Of a DNA stretch of 52,527 bases, positions 33,168-46,089 are shown piece by piece. Both the position numbers and the translations under genes were made by a program. Source of the stretch: Priapulus caudatus (taxonomy: Eukaryota; Priapulida; Priapulimorpha; Priapulimorphida; Priapulidae); the NCBI RefSeq assembly GCF_000485595.1, contig NW_014577976.1:33192-85718 (forward strand), written 5' to 3'. The notes below the pieces were generated by a model, which did not search any database, was not told the origin of the DNA, and saw nothing but the letters and a program-made list of their open reading frames with translations. Positions within the stretch are counted from its first letter, which is position 1, and the number at the start of each line of letters is the position of its first letter.

Positions 33168-34999
33168 ATGGAGACAACTTCGACGACCTACTACCGATGC
33201 CTGGCGTGCGGCGAGTGCTTTTTCACAGAGTCGTCATTCGCGCGGCACTCGCGCACCGTCCACTGCAAGGTGCTGGTGTGCCGCGGCCACGATGCCGAAC
33301 CCTCGGGCGAGACCTTTTTGAGACACGCCTTGTCGCTCGCCGCCGTGAAGATGGAGCCACCGGACGACGTCGCAGAGGACCGGCCGTGCGCGTCTGCGCC
33401 GGCGCCGGCTCGGGACGTCGCATACGGTGTACATGCGACGGACGACGGCAGCGATGCGATCTCGTCGGATCCCGTCGTCGTGACGACGGACGATGGCGTT
33501 GCGGCTTGTGCAGGGCCTGTTGCCGCAGACGACGACAAGGGTATGATCGCGCTGGAGGAGTGTGGGTTTCTCGCGGCGGACTTGCGCGCGGGGGCGCCGC
33601 TCCCAGCCGCCGCCTCCCGACTCGAGGACTTCCTCTCCGGGATAGCTCCCGCGTCGCGGGACGAACGCGGAAACCCCGCGCGGGGACGCGATGACGCATG
33701 CAAGAGGAGGAGACACGAAACCCACGACAACAACGGCGGAGGAGGAGGAGGAGGAGGAGGAGGAGATCTCGCGCGGGGGCGTCCACCGCAAGCCGGTCTC
33801 GGCATGGATGGTGGCGCCCTCTCCGTTCACGCACGAGAGGACGCGACGTGGGATCGCGTTGCCGCGGACGACGGTGCCGGCGCCGGCGGGCGACTCGACT
33901 ATGAGCACGTTGAGAGTTTGCTGCGTGACGAACTGCCGCTGAGTTCGATCGGCGGCTGGCCGCAGCTCGCGCCCGAATGGCCGCCGGACGAACCGCCGCC
34001 GCCGCCGCCACGCGCAGCAGCGCGGACTCGCGACGGGCGGGATGCGGCGGCGGCGGCACGGCTCCGCACATTCGACAACGCAGCAAGCAGCAGAAACCCG
34101 CGGCGAAGTACTACCGCAGATCCAGCACCGTGCAGATCCCCTCGATCCCGGACAACTCTGGCGCGTTCCACGCAGTGGCGCCGGCAAGCAGCATCCCGGC
34201 GGCAGACGGACGACGGGAGCTGCCGCCGGCCGACGTTCCCCGTGATGCAGTGAGAAGCATGCTGCGCGCACCCCCAGTTGTCGACGTGAGGCACGCGGCA
34301 CACGCGGGATCGGGAGGAGAGATGCAGCATGCGCGGGTCGACGGGCGAGGTAACCGTAGCGCAGCGGTGCCGCGGAGGTCGGGCGGCGAGGGGCAGGCCG
34401 CGAGCGGAGCCGGGCGCCCGGTCGGAGGGTGTCGGCGAGTCGTGCCGTGTCACCAGTGCGACCCGTCTTCTCGAAGAGCTCCCATGCTCAGCGGCCACGT
34501 CAACACTGCCACTCGCCATCGCGATGCCCCCGCTGTAGCGGCGTGCGCGGTCTGCCGCATGACGTTCCGGCACGCGAGCACGGTGATAGGCGCACATGCG
34601 GCGGCACGGCGACGCGCGCGAGCCGCCGCCTACAAGTGCCACGTGTGCAGCGCGGCGTTCATGCGCGTCAAACGGCAGCTGAAACCACGCCTCGTGCACA
34701 AGCGCGAGCGGCCGCCCGCGGAACAAGAGGGTGCGCGCTATCGTCCGCGCTGCCGGCCGGACTCTACATACACAACCGCGCACACGGCAGAAGCCGTTTT
34801 CACAAAGTGCGACCGTCTGCGGCAAGGGAGTTCTCGGACGTGTCGGGCTACAAGAGCCACTACCGTTCACAACACGGGCGAGACGTTCAATGTGCGCACG
34901 CTGTGCGGTGCCGCGTTCAAGGACCGGTCGGGCCTGAACCAGCACAAGAAGAGACATGCAAAATACCTACCTCACCTGCACCTAGCTAACTCCAGCTAA
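33168..34999 (+). pseudogene. Frame-broken C2H2 zinc-finger gene of the YYRC family
   Basis: The N-terminus is intact: METTSTTYYRCLACGECFF with the trailing CKVLVCRGHD, and a SUMO-like VKMEPP near residue 61. The first frame stays open to 34253. Finger-like text (CAVCRMTFRHASTVIGAH; YKCHVCSAAF...H) is in another frame from about 34050, and part of a further finger (FSDVSGYKSHYRSQH) lies in a third frame near 34830. Fingers have lost spacing or His/Cys residues, for example at 34444-34500. It is either a pseudogene or a gene distorted by sequence errors. The N-terminal 250 codons may still be made. Confidence 0.6.
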
Positions 35000-36690
35000 T
35001 AATATGGTCGTCTGATTGTATAATATATCCCCACAACTGTGGTATTTTGTAAATAACTCTAAAACACACACACATACATGCAGTAAACTGCAAGCACACA
35101 CAACACAACCATGCATACCTAATCAAGAGTGCAATAATTACGAGACTCAATATATGTACCCCTTGATACTCAATCCATGTAGACTTCACAGTTCACGAGA
35201 ATCTCTCTGCTTTTTGGATCCGATTCTAGACAACACCCTAATTATTCTATTTATTACTGTATGTAGTGCTATTTCAGCAGTTCTGTGCTCTGTGTGTCTG
35301 TGCGAGTTTGCCAATCGTTGATGTTTTGCCTTTTCCCTTTTTGCAACATTTAATTTGTATTCAACTGCGGTGCGAGGAAGGTTCATGTGCCTATTGTTAC
35401 CCTTCAGCTGTTCATTTGCTGACAGCATAGAATACACTTCTTTGGCTGCAACCAAGATATTCTTTACAGACAGATGATTGTTTTAGTTTTCGCATTTTAT
35501 AATCTCATTAGTTTTTGCTGACTGCTAACATTTGTTTATACAACATGATGAACTTCTGGTGTTATTATAGAAACATAGTATAAATCAATCATATTTATTA
35601 ATACATTATAGTTTGTGCCAATATCTTGTTCATATAAATAGACGTCATTTGGTTTGTCTCGATACAGTAATCAACAAATAACCTCATGCGAGCGTCGCGG
35701 TGTTTCTTTATGAACTGGCGTTTGATTTTGCCCATGTTCACAACACTTAGCTAAACTTTGTTTGAATGTCAATTGATTGTGCAGGTGTGGTAATGCGACC
35801 ATGGGCCGCTTACCTTTTAACTAGTAGCAATGCAGTACTGCCGTTCTAATTTCTATAATTTAGCAGTGGTAGTATCAGAGAACGAAATTTGCATGTATTA
35901 TGCGGTTAATACAGATTAGTGCGTGATTAGATTCTGCCTTGTAGCTAGTGATTTGGTTAGTATAACTGCCGATCTCTTTATAACATTTAGCGAAAATCTC
36001 CAATCTGATGGAAAGACTGTGTATTGGTGATGAGATTCTCATCGTCTTTCACAGGTCAAAGATCGCAGTATAGCTGTTTCAAAAGAAACACAACTAATAG
36101 AGAGAAGCCGATTTCCCCATGTGACATGCATTTCTCTGACTATCCCACCTAACACAGAGCCTTAAATAGAGGTATATACATTTATTTATTTATTTAAATG
36201 CATTTATGCTATCTGAGGCTGTGCTAACAACCATAGAAATACATAGAGACTTATCTACCTATATTTACTTTCTATGGCTACAACACGACTGTTGCGCCTC
36301 ACCTACTGTAGATTGCTTTCTCTGTCTGTTGTAAGACGCTGGACGGAACAAGGAACGATTCTACTCTATCATCAAGCCCGCTTTAGGAGCCGCACTGTGA
36401 TTGTTAGAAAAAGATCGGATTACAGGAAAGGTTAGTAGGCCCCATGATTAATGACAGTGTCCAGGACACGCTGCCTTGAATAGACTGCTTGTAAATGAAT
36501 TACTCGTTTATCGTCACGCGCTAATTACATGACAATAACTAAGTAGATGAAAATGTAAATTAGCATATTACAAGTCCCCATCCCCAATATCCATCTCAAC
36601 TATTATTTACAGTGCAATCAGCCCGTCATTTTTGATAATTTTTTACCGTTTCAATAAACAATGGACCCGAAGTAATCGAGATTTTTTATC

Positions 36691-36982
36691 TTGTTGGTTT
36701 ACAGATCCGGCCACGACCCGAAATTTCAAGAAAAACGAAAAAAACAATATTGAAAATCTTTTTTTTATTCCCGCCAACCTTTTCTCTAAAATTATAAAAA
36801 TGTAAATGTTAAAAAAAAAAACATTTTATAAACACAGTTATAATAAAAGTAAAAATAATCACAAGTCGGTTTTGTCTTTTAAACAGTATCACTGTATTAT
36901 TGACTCGTTTGATCTGACAAAACGACAATTTTTTTATTACACCTATCTGATCAACACAACAAAAATTCTGTAAACCAACAAA
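36691..36982. mobile_element. MITE with TTGTTGGTTTACAGA ends (copy A)
   Basis: TTGTTGGTTTACAGA at the left and TCTGTAAACCAACAA at the right. Internal CGACCCG and CCGCCAACC words recall the CCGACCC motif of the MITEs at 5474 and 9412. It is present at the matching place in copy B. Confidence 0.65.
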
Positions 36983-38396
36983 CAAAAAAGTTGCCTAAGT
37001 TTTACTTGGAATTTTCAACATTTATGTCATCGCTTTCATATTGCCCTGTCGTCTGTGAGGATGACAATGTCGTTCCGCAGTTTGTTTTTTACGTGGAGAT
37101 AAGATGCATATTGCAGTCATTATTCTTCGATGATTTCAGTTTATTTTGTTTTGTTTTATATATGTCATAATCGCCAATATGGACAAGTAATTTATGTTAT
37201 TGGACATATGAACATACCTATCTTACACACCAAAGTACCAGAAACCTTAAAATTAATACCTAAATACTAAAACCCATCACTGGTATAATGTTTTTATACT
37301 TGATAATTCTAGATACAGGCTGTTATATATAGGATAAATATCGTTTGGATCCTGTTCAAGTAAAAATGTACCTGGCTAAAAACATTACCAATCTGTTCGT
37401 TGCATTTTCCGTAGTCATAATATTGCGATTGTTGTTCTAGTAACAAAATGGCTTATTAAATCAACAGAACTTAAATATCAAAAAAAGTAATATACAAATT
37501 ATTAAAGTCAAAGAACATATTAAGAATTTATCTCTTATTACTGAACAAGGACCGTTGCAGCTCAGCGTAAACGTCCACTGAAAGCACACCGTCTCAAACC
37601 TTTGATAAGTCAAAATAAATGATTGATTATGAACTGAATATGTACCACTAAACTAACTGAGATATCTTACATTAACAATGGGGGTACGCCCTTAACTTAT
37701 ACACCTGACTTGCTTATTTCGTAAGAGAGTTTTGAATATTAGCAAACCACACTTACTGTTGCAACCGATCAAATTACGCAGCAAGTCTGCCCACTACCGA
37801 AGACCAAATAAAATCGGACCGTAAATGCGAACGTGGCGAAAGCTGCTGCGCATTACACTGAAACGAATACACAAACCCGGCTGTCGAGACAAATTCCTCG
37901 AGAGCACAAATAACGCAGACGACCGTCGCTGCGTAGAGCCGCGTCGTCAAATAATAAATCTATTCTACGTACTCTAACGATAAAACTTTGATTACGCGAA
38001 TACTTTGGACATTTTACCGCGTACGAGAATGCACGCGACGCGCGAACAGCGTCTTGCAGGGTCCTCATCTAACAGACACGCTTTCTCACGCACGGCTGTT
38101 CGCAAAAGGCCGAAATGCGGCAGCCATTTTGGCGAGCACGGCTGCCTCCACTCCACGTGATTTAGTGCGATCCGGACGCCTTTGCAGCCGCTAGGCAACA
38201 AATCAGCCTGACATTCCTTTTGAGTCCACTCTGTCTCTGCCATGCGTGCCAGGCTTGCGATCGACCGCAGTAGCAATTACTCCTTCCGCGCCCGAACGCG
38301 GCTGCGAACACCGCGCTACGTTAAGATTTCAACTGCACTCATCGCCGTGCACGTGCGCGAGCGTTCGAGAGGTCGAGCTCCAACCTCCTGGCTGCG

Positions 38397-40140
38397 CTAG
38401 CGACGAATTCTGCCGTGGACCGGTGAGTCTGCACGAGCGTCTTGTCGCTGCTCTGAAGGCGGCCCCCAGCACTCTTCACAATCTTGTACGACTTCGCTCG
38501 GCGTGCGTGCATAGATGCGCTCGCAGCCGAGTCGCCGGTCGTGCTGAACTGCACGCCGCACACCGTGCACTATACTGTGCTTGCGCCGCTGCCGCGTCCG
38601 CCGCGCCCGCCGCCGGCGCGCGCGTCGCCCCGCGCGCCGCGCACGTAGCGCCTTTGCGAACGCGACTCAGCGCGCTTCTGCGGCGAACTTCGACGCCGCA
38701 CGTGGGCGCAGCGTGCCGCTGCCCCCCGCGGCCCGCGCGCCCCGCGCCCGCGGCCACTGCGTCCGCGTCGGCGCTCCAGCGCAGCACGCGCCCGCAACGT
38801 TCGAGAACTGCCTTGCGGCAGATTTCGCAGCGTGGCGCTGCTTATCCGCACGATGTGGACGCCATGTGCTCTTTATTCGATCCGTCCTCCAAAGCCGCGC
38901 GCCGCACAGCCGGCGCCAGCGGAGGGGGCGCCGCGCGTCGCACCTCGGCGCGTGTCGCCGACCGCCGCGGTCGTCAGTCGAACTGGCGGGCGTCGCTAGT
39001 CCGGACACGCGGTGGCGCGGCGCGGACTCCGCTCGTCGCCCACCGTCCCCCGCGACTGCCCGCCGCGCGCCTTCTGCAATGAGGCCCTGATCTGCTTGCA
39101 GACGGCAAAGTGTTTGTTGCAGGGACCGAGGTTACTTGAACGAGACGTTCAGACTCGAGCGGTAACGCTTACTCGCCGAAATAGTCGCGACGCGGTGCGC
39201 CGGCGAGGGCGCCGCGGCGCCGAACGCTTGCTGCATACTCCGCAGACGTGGCCGTCGTTGCCAGCCGCAGCACGCGTGCACGCGTGCGGCCGGAGCGCGC
39301 GTCGGAAGGGCACGACTAGCGCCAGCGGGGCAGGCGACCGCCGAAGGCGCTTGACCGCGCCGGCGACGCGGCGGCTGGCCTGCGCTTGTTCTTTTGCGCG
39401 TCCGCCCCGTCTCTACTTCCCTCTCGTCGACCGGAACGCCGCGGCCGTCGCTTGCGCAGTCCTCGTCTTGTCGCCGCCGTCGTCGTCGTCGCGAGGTCCG
39501 AGCGCCGATGAGGTCAAATGCGCTGTTGCGGTCGCGTCGCCCGTGGCGGCCCTCTGCATCGTTGCACGTCGGCTCGCGTCCTCTCCGCCGCCTCCAGCCG
39601 CGCGCTTCGTCAGCGCGTGCTTGACGAATCGTCGCTCTGTAGACCTGCCAGCCGCGTCCGCTATCGCCGTCGGAAACAGCGAGTCGGCGAGAGTCGAATC
39701 ATATTGCGCCGCCATGCGTCGTCCCGAGCTCTAGCGATGACGTTGTCGTCTGTTGGCCGGCGCAACTGGCGCGAAGCCTGCGCGCCGCGACCGCACGCTT
39801 CCCGTCCGTCGCCAAGCGCCGTCGATCCCGCGCCGACGCCCGAGCCGGTTGTCCCGCCCTGACCCACTGTGACCTCGTCGCACTCCGCTTGTCTGTCGGG
39901 GTCGTGACCCTGGCATATACGACACCTTGCAGTGGACGAACTTGCGGTGGTCGAAGGAATTCTTCCTCCATCGAAGAATCGACTCGCAGCAGCGTGCAGG
40001 CGGATAAGTTCATGCTGCTGCTGCGGACGACCGCCCCGACCGTCGCGTTGTCGCCGTGCAAACGAACGTCCCCTCGTGCGCCCACGGAGCCGTCCTGCTT
40101 CAAACATGGCGTCTTGCACTCGGCGTCTCCAATCTGCTAT
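38397..40140 (-). pseudogene. Indel-ridden copy of the 46-kb zinc-finger gene
   Basis: It aligns along its whole length with the intact gene at 46090-47775 but is about 58 bp longer, because small insertions are scattered through it. Every frame breaks within a few tens of codons. Finger blocks, the CKVLV-encoding stretch (near 39925) and the acceptor-like CCCGCAG before the start can be matched. Whether it is a real pseudogene or a noisy assembly of the same gene is discussed in the findings. Confidence 0.7.
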
Positions 40141-40659
40141 CCTGCTGCGGGAGAACAAACTACAACGTTAAATACGATGCATTAACGAATAATAGAACTA
40201 ATTCGATGATTAATTAATGATAACCCGAGTTCTCCTACGGGGGGACATGATAATACATTACGACTATATTATATAAACGAATGACGACAAAGATTTAACA
40301 ATAAGAAGATAATTGTGACGAGCAGTTAACGATAACTGCTTGATTCGATCTCTCAATAGACTGTCACGTAGATTGAGCCTCACCCCTGCCGCCTCGGCGA
40401 ATCACGGCCCCGTAAAACTATGAGCTAGTGGCTTTATTAAACAATTCCCGCAAAAGAGATTACCGTAGCATCAGATCCGAATAATCGGCACAATTTCATG
40501 TTCAATATACATGCTGCCAAATTTTGAAAATCTGCACCGCCGCTGTCACGCAGCACTATGGACGTTATATCCTCAACGGACGTCCATATAAAAGTAGAAG
40601 CAGCATGGCCCACAATACTAATCAACTGCTAGCTGTACCATTTACTTGTGTACTTGTAG

Positions 40660-41640
40660 GTAATGGTTCACAGGCGCTTGAAGCGTTTCAATAAAATATA
40701 ATGCCAACTAAATATCGGAAATCTATTTACTATCTCAAATTCCTTCTGGTTCTATACTCTCTTTCAGCATTTATTGCCGACAGTTTCCTGTAAATTCCGT
40801 CCACCATATAGCGTGCCGGGACGCGCATTGCCTTCGCGGCGCGCCCTGTTGCAACGCTTACTACTCATATAGAAGCAAGGTATGAAAGCGCTGATCTCAA
40901 AAAATTTGCTCGAGCGGGGGGCGCTCGCTTGATCTTCACACGTATCAACAGCACGAAAACACATCTCAACAGCTTTCCATCTTTGCGTTGTAGTCAAGAA
41001 AGTGTTCATTCTTGTTATAAACATAAGTCCTGTTGTACGAGCTGGTGCACATGACCAAAATCACCAACAGACTGACAAAATTCTCTTTTCGTTCGCAGGA
41101 ACGGCTTCCACAGTAATGTAAAATGGCTGTCAGAATCAGGAAATCACCTACCGCGCTCTTTCGTGACCTCATTCTTTGCGCCGCAACGCGCACGTTTTTG
41201 CAACGTTCCAATGCTAGGCTACGTAGCGGCAGTTGAATAGCCAGTGCGTGCGTGCTGCGCCGCTATAGTCCATTAGACGGCACTGCGCTCACCGCCCAAC
41301 CTCTCGGCTTAGCTTAGTCACTCGATGGGTAACAATATGGGAGCGATTCCCATTCTATATAGCCCTAAGTATTCTGACAGCCATTTCATTTACTGTGTAG
41401 TCGCGAACGCGAAATTTCGTCAGTCCCTTGGTGTATTCGCGTGACACACTCGTTATGAATCAGAGACATTCGTTTTTATAACAATGAACACTGTTTCATT
41501 AACATACAAACAAAGATGGAAGCTGTTGATTTTTTCGTGCTGTGAAAGTGTAAATTAAGACCGAGCGTCGAGCGACATTTGCGATTCGCGCTTTTTTTCC
41601 TGCCATAATATATTAGTTGTATAGCGTGCAACAATCGTGC
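40660..41640. mobile_element. Foldback element, copy A
   Basis: The left arm runs from about 40660. The right arm (41335-41640) is the inverse of 40870-41190 but stops at GCGTGCAACA and gives way to unrelated sequence, so the outer part of the right arm is missing. Confidence 0.6.
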
Positions 41641-42701
41641 CGGGCTAATTGTGCCATGTGTCCGCAATTGCATAAAAGTGGTTTAAATCGCACCAACATT
41701 ATGCCTATTATGTGAAATATGGCGCTCCATGAAGTTCTCAATGTAAGCGGTACCAAAAGTACAACACATTACAACAATTTGTGTGTTAATAACTGAAGCG
41801 TATGGACAGAGTAGCAGGTTTGGTTACTACCTCTGGTTTATATATATATATTATAAATACATACTAAACAACAAGCATCCAAATACAGGTACATACGTCG
41901 CACAATTACTCTGCTGTTCGTTGTCTACTAACCTGCGAGAAGTGGTTTTTCTGCCCGACGTGTAAAACCAGTCGTAGGCTGGACGGGCTACATACGTGCC
42001 ACTACTACGTAATTGCTAGTTTGTTAGATCGCGATTGTGGATGATTATTTTGTGCTGAAAATATGCAGTACATGGATTAGAATCTCTAAGGAATGGATCA
42101 GAAAATAAAACAAGTTTATTTTTTAACATCCGATCTAACTCTTTATAATTGTGTCCCCTGCTGGTTGTGAATGAAAAGAATGTTACAATCCTGAACGAAG
42201 GCCATTGAATGAATGAAGATGAAGATGAATGATAATCAGTAATTGACATNNNNNNNNNNNNNNCCATAATTCCAGGCAGGAAGCTTGCTGGACGAGTCTA
42301 GGCAGGAAAAACTATTGAAATGAACGTAGCAAGAATATGGCTAAATTAGGTGACCTATTCTTCTGTCATCTAGGCTGTCATTTCTATCGCGTGCCGTTTC
42401 ATTCAACACTCTACCCGCCGAAAAAGCTAGGATCCATTCTTGTCAGTTTTTTAACATTTTAACTCGTTCGTAACACTATTTTAACTTGTTTGTGTTTTTT
42501 GGGTTTGAAAGTTATATTGAATTAGGTGTCTCAAGTTAGCAAGAGGTCAGGGAACCAGAACGAACACTCGGGAAGGGCCGTTTCCGGCCATCTGGGGGGT
42601 TTGTAAAACCAAAAATTTTCTTGTACGCTCCGCGCCAACCGATGGTGCCGCTCCGCTCAGATAGTCGTGCCTACAACTTTGAAAATCCTGGCTACGCCCC
42701 T
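41641..42701. other. Spacer between the two duplicated segments
   Basis: No gene is visible in 41641-42701. It includes the assembly gap, and at its end GAAAATCCTGGCTACGCCCC-TG (42681-42702), which looks like one terminus of a DNA transposon whose ends read CAGGGGCGTAGCC. Confidence 0.45.
42250..42262. other. Assembly gap (13 N)
   Basis: Thirteen undetermined bases between the two duplicated segments. Confidence 1.
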
Positions 42702-43913
42702 GTATATACCCACACGTGTGTACTTGTATGTAACTATACACACACACACATACATGCAGTAACGCAAGCACACACAACACACATGCATACTAATCAAGAG
42801 TACATAATAGAGACTAAATTATGTACTCTTGATACTAATCCATGTGAGGACTTCACAGTTCAGAGAATCTCTCCTGCTTTTGGATCCTATTCTAGGCACG
42901 CACACCCTATTATTGCTATTTATTACTGTACGTAGTGCTATTTCATGCAGTTCCTGTGCTCTGTGTGTCTGTGCGAGTTGCCATCGTGATGTTTGCCTTT
43001 TCCTTTTTGCACATTTAATTTGTGATTCAACCTGCGTGCGAGTGTAAGGTTCATGTGCCTATTGTTACCATTCTACTGTTCATTGCTGAAGCATAGAATA
43101 ACTTCTTTGGCTGCAACCAAGATATTTCTTTACAGAGCAGATGATGTGGGTGTTGTTTTCGCTTGATAGATCTCATTAGTATTTGGCTGACTGCTATCAG
43201 TTGTTTATGATCAACATGATGAACTTCTGGTGTTATTTATAGAAACATAGTATAAATCTATTCATATTTATTTATACATATATTTGTGCCAATATCTTGT
43301 CATATAATAGACGTATTGGTTGTACTCGATACAGTATCAACAATACATCATGCGGGGTCGGGTGTTTCTTTTATGAACTCCGTTGATTTGCCCATGTTCC
43401 ACACACACTTAGCTAAACTTTTGTTTGGAATGTCAATTGATTGTGCGAGTGTGTGTGGGTATGCGACTATGGTGCCGCTTACTGCTACTAGTAGCAATTG
43501 CCAGTACTGCCGGGTTCTATGTCTATATTTAGCAGGGTAGTATCAGTAGACGAAATTTGCATGTATTATCGGTAATATGATTAGTGCGTGATTAGATTCT
43601 GCCTTGTAGCTGTGATTGGTTAGTAGTAACTTGCGATCTCTTTAGAAGCAGTTTAGCGAAAATCTTCCAATTGATGGAAAACTGTGTATTGTGAGTGAGA
43701 TTCTTCATCGTGCTTTCACAGGTCAGAAGATCGCAGTATAGCTGTTTCAAAAGAACCTCAAACTAATATAAGAGAAGCGATTTCCCCGATGTGACATGCA
43801 TTTCTCTGACATCCACAACACAGAGCCTTAGATAGAGGTATACATTTATCTTATTTATTTAAATGCATTTATCTATCTGAGGCTGTGCTACAACCATAGA
43901 AATACATAGAGAC

Positions 43914-43973
43914 CAGGAGTGTATAATAGGGTGTGTATAATGATGTCACACTCCTCCCTATTATACACTCCTG
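43914..43973. mobile_element. 60-bp micro-MITE with 8-bp target duplication
   Basis: CAGGAGTGTATAATAGGG and its exact inverse end the element. ATAGAGAC flanks it on both sides (43906-43913, 43974-43981). Copy A has a single ATAGAGAC at the matching place near 36245, the empty site. CAG...CTG ends and an 8-bp duplication suit a hAT-derived element. Confidence 0.85.
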
Positions 43974-44418
43974 ATAGAGACTTATCTACCTATATTATTT
44001 CTATGGCTACAACACGACGTGTTGCGCCACCTACTGGTTAGATTGCTTCTCTGTCTTTGTAACGCTGGAAATGGACAAGGAACGATTCTATCAGCACAGC
44101 CGGCTTTAGGAGGCCGCACTGTGATTGGTTAGAAAAAGATCGGATTAAGGAAAGGGTTAGTAGGCCCATGACTTTATGGACAGGTGTGGTCCAGGACACG
44201 CTGCCTTGAATAGACGGCTGTAAATGTAATTACCTTTATCGGTCACCGGCTAATTACATGACAATAATAAGTAGATGGAAATGTAAATGTAGCATGATTA
44301 CAAGTCCCCACCACCAATATCCCATCTCATACTATTATTTACAGTGCAATCAGCCGTATTTTATGATAATTTTACAGTTCAATAACAATTGGACGCGAAG
44401 TAAGGCGAGATTTTTTTA

Positions 44419-44754
44419 TTTTGTTGGTTTACAGATCCGCCGACCCGAATTTTCAAGAAAAACGAAAAGAAAAAAAATTGAAAATCTGTATTTTTTTATT
44501 CCCGCCGACCCTTTCTCTAAGAAATATGAATAAAAAAATGTAAATGTAAAAAACAAAAACATTTTATAAACAAAGTTTATAATAAAAGTAAAAATAATTA
44601 CAAGTCGAGTTTTGTTTTCATTTAGTTTTCTTAAAATACTTTAATATCATGTATTTAACAGTATCACTGTATTTTGACTTGTTTGATCTGACAAAACGAC
44701 AATTTTTTTTTTACCCTACAGAGTCAACAAGAAAAATTCTGTAAACCAACAAAA
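44419..44754. mobile_element. MITE with TTGTTGGTTTACAGA ends (copy B)
   Basis: Same element as 36691-36982, slightly longer. Internal CCGACCCG and CCGCCGACCC are clearer here. Confidence 0.65.
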
Positions 44755-44779
44755 CAAAAAAAGGTGGCCTAAGTTTTAC

Positions 44780-45322
44780 TTGGAATTTTTAACATTCATT
44801 GTCATGCTTCATATGCGCCTGTCGTCTGTGAGGATTGACCAATGTCGTGCGCATGTTTGGTTTTTACGTGGAGATAACGGTGCAATGCAGTTCATTATTC
44901 TTGATGATTTCAGTTTATTTTGTTTTGTTTTATATATGTCATCATCGCCAGATATGGATAGTAATTTATGTATTGCATATGAAGTTTTTACCAACGTAGA
45001 GCTAAATTTACTTACTAATACTGGTATGAATTGTTTTATACTTGATAAATTCTATACAGTGCTGTTATATATAGGAATAAATATCGTTGGGCCTGTTCAT
45101 AAAAATGTACCTGGCTTAAAAACATTACCAATCTGTTCGGTGCATTTTCGTAGTCATAATGATTGCGATTGTGTTCTAGTAAACAAAATGGCTTATGAAA
45201 TCAACAGAACTTTAAATATCAAAAAAAGTAATATACAAATTATTAAAGTCAAGGAACATATTAATGAGATTTATTCTCTTATTACTGACAAGGACGTTGC
45301 AGTCAGCGTAAAACGTCACTGA
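44780..45322 (+). CDS. Unrecognised 180-codon frame (hypothetical)
   Basis: An AT-rich open frame of 180 codons. The part from an internal MSSSPDMDSN (near 44932) to the end, KRH and stop, reads like ordinary protein (ICSVHFRSHNDCDCVLVNKM, IKVKEHINEIYSLI). I know no family for it. It begins 26 bp after a MITE and could be a transposon or gene fragment. In copy A the same stretch (about 37020-37580) is broken by indels. Confidence 0.3.
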   Translation: MEFLTFIVMLHMRLSSVRIDQCRAHVWFLRGDNGAMQFIILDDFSLFCFVLYMSSSPDMDSNLCIAYEVFTNVELNLLTNTGMNCFILDKFYTVLLYIGINIVGPVHKNVPGLKTLPICSVHFRSHNDCDCVLVNKMAYEINRTLNIKKSNIQIIKVKEHINEIYSLITDKDVAVSVKRH

Positions 45323-46089
45323 AAGCACACGTCTCAAACCTTTGGATACTCAAAATAAATGATTGATTATGACTGATTATGTACCACTAAACTACTAGAT
45401 ATTTACATTACAATAGCCCTTAATTAATACACTGGAACTTGCTTATTTCCGTAAGAGAGTTTTGAATATTAGGCAAACACACTTACTGTTGCAACCGATC
45501 AAATTACGGCAGGCAAGTCTGGCCACTCGAAGACAAATAGAAATCGACCGTAAATGGTGAACGTGGCGAAAGGGCTGCATGACGAATTACACTGAAACGA
45601 AACACAAACCCGGCTGTCGAGACAAATTCCTCGAGAGCACAAAGTAACGCAGACGACGTCGCTGCTGGAAGAGCCGCGTCGCAAATAATAAATCTATTTC
45701 TACGTACGCTAACGAGATAAAACGTTGATTACGCGAATACTTGGGACATTTTACCGCGTACGCACGCGACGCGCCAGCCTGTGCAGGGGTCCTCTCTACA
45801 CACGCTTCTCACGCACGGCTGTCGCAAAAGGCGAAATGCGGGCGCCATGTTGGGTCGACACGGCTGCCTCTCACTCCACGTGCTTTCGTGCGATCGACGC
45901 CTGCAGCCGCTAGGGCAACAAATCAGCTGACATTCCTTTCGAGTCCACTCTGTCTCTGCATGCGTGCCAGGCGTGCGATCGACGCAAGCAATTCTCCTTC
46001 ACGCTGCCGGACGACGAAACGCGCACGTTAAGTTCACTGCACTCTCGCCGTGCACGTGCGCGTAGCGTTCGATCGACTCCACCCTCGCG

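Larger units (their letters stand above)
35020..41640. repeat. Segmental duplication, copy A (indel-rich)
   Basis: About 6.6 kb aligns in order and orientation with 42702-49212. Examples are ACACACATACATGCAGTAA at 35066 and 42743, and GGTTTACAGATCC at 36695 and 44425. The homology covers the zinc-finger gene and the foldback element. The copies differ mainly by scattered one- or two-base indels in both coding and non-coding parts. Confidence 0.85.

Noticed and set aside
33689-34301. Long minus-strand frames over the 33-kb zinc-finger locus
   Set aside because: They are antisense to the intact N-terminal frame, which carries the recognisable family module on the plus strand.
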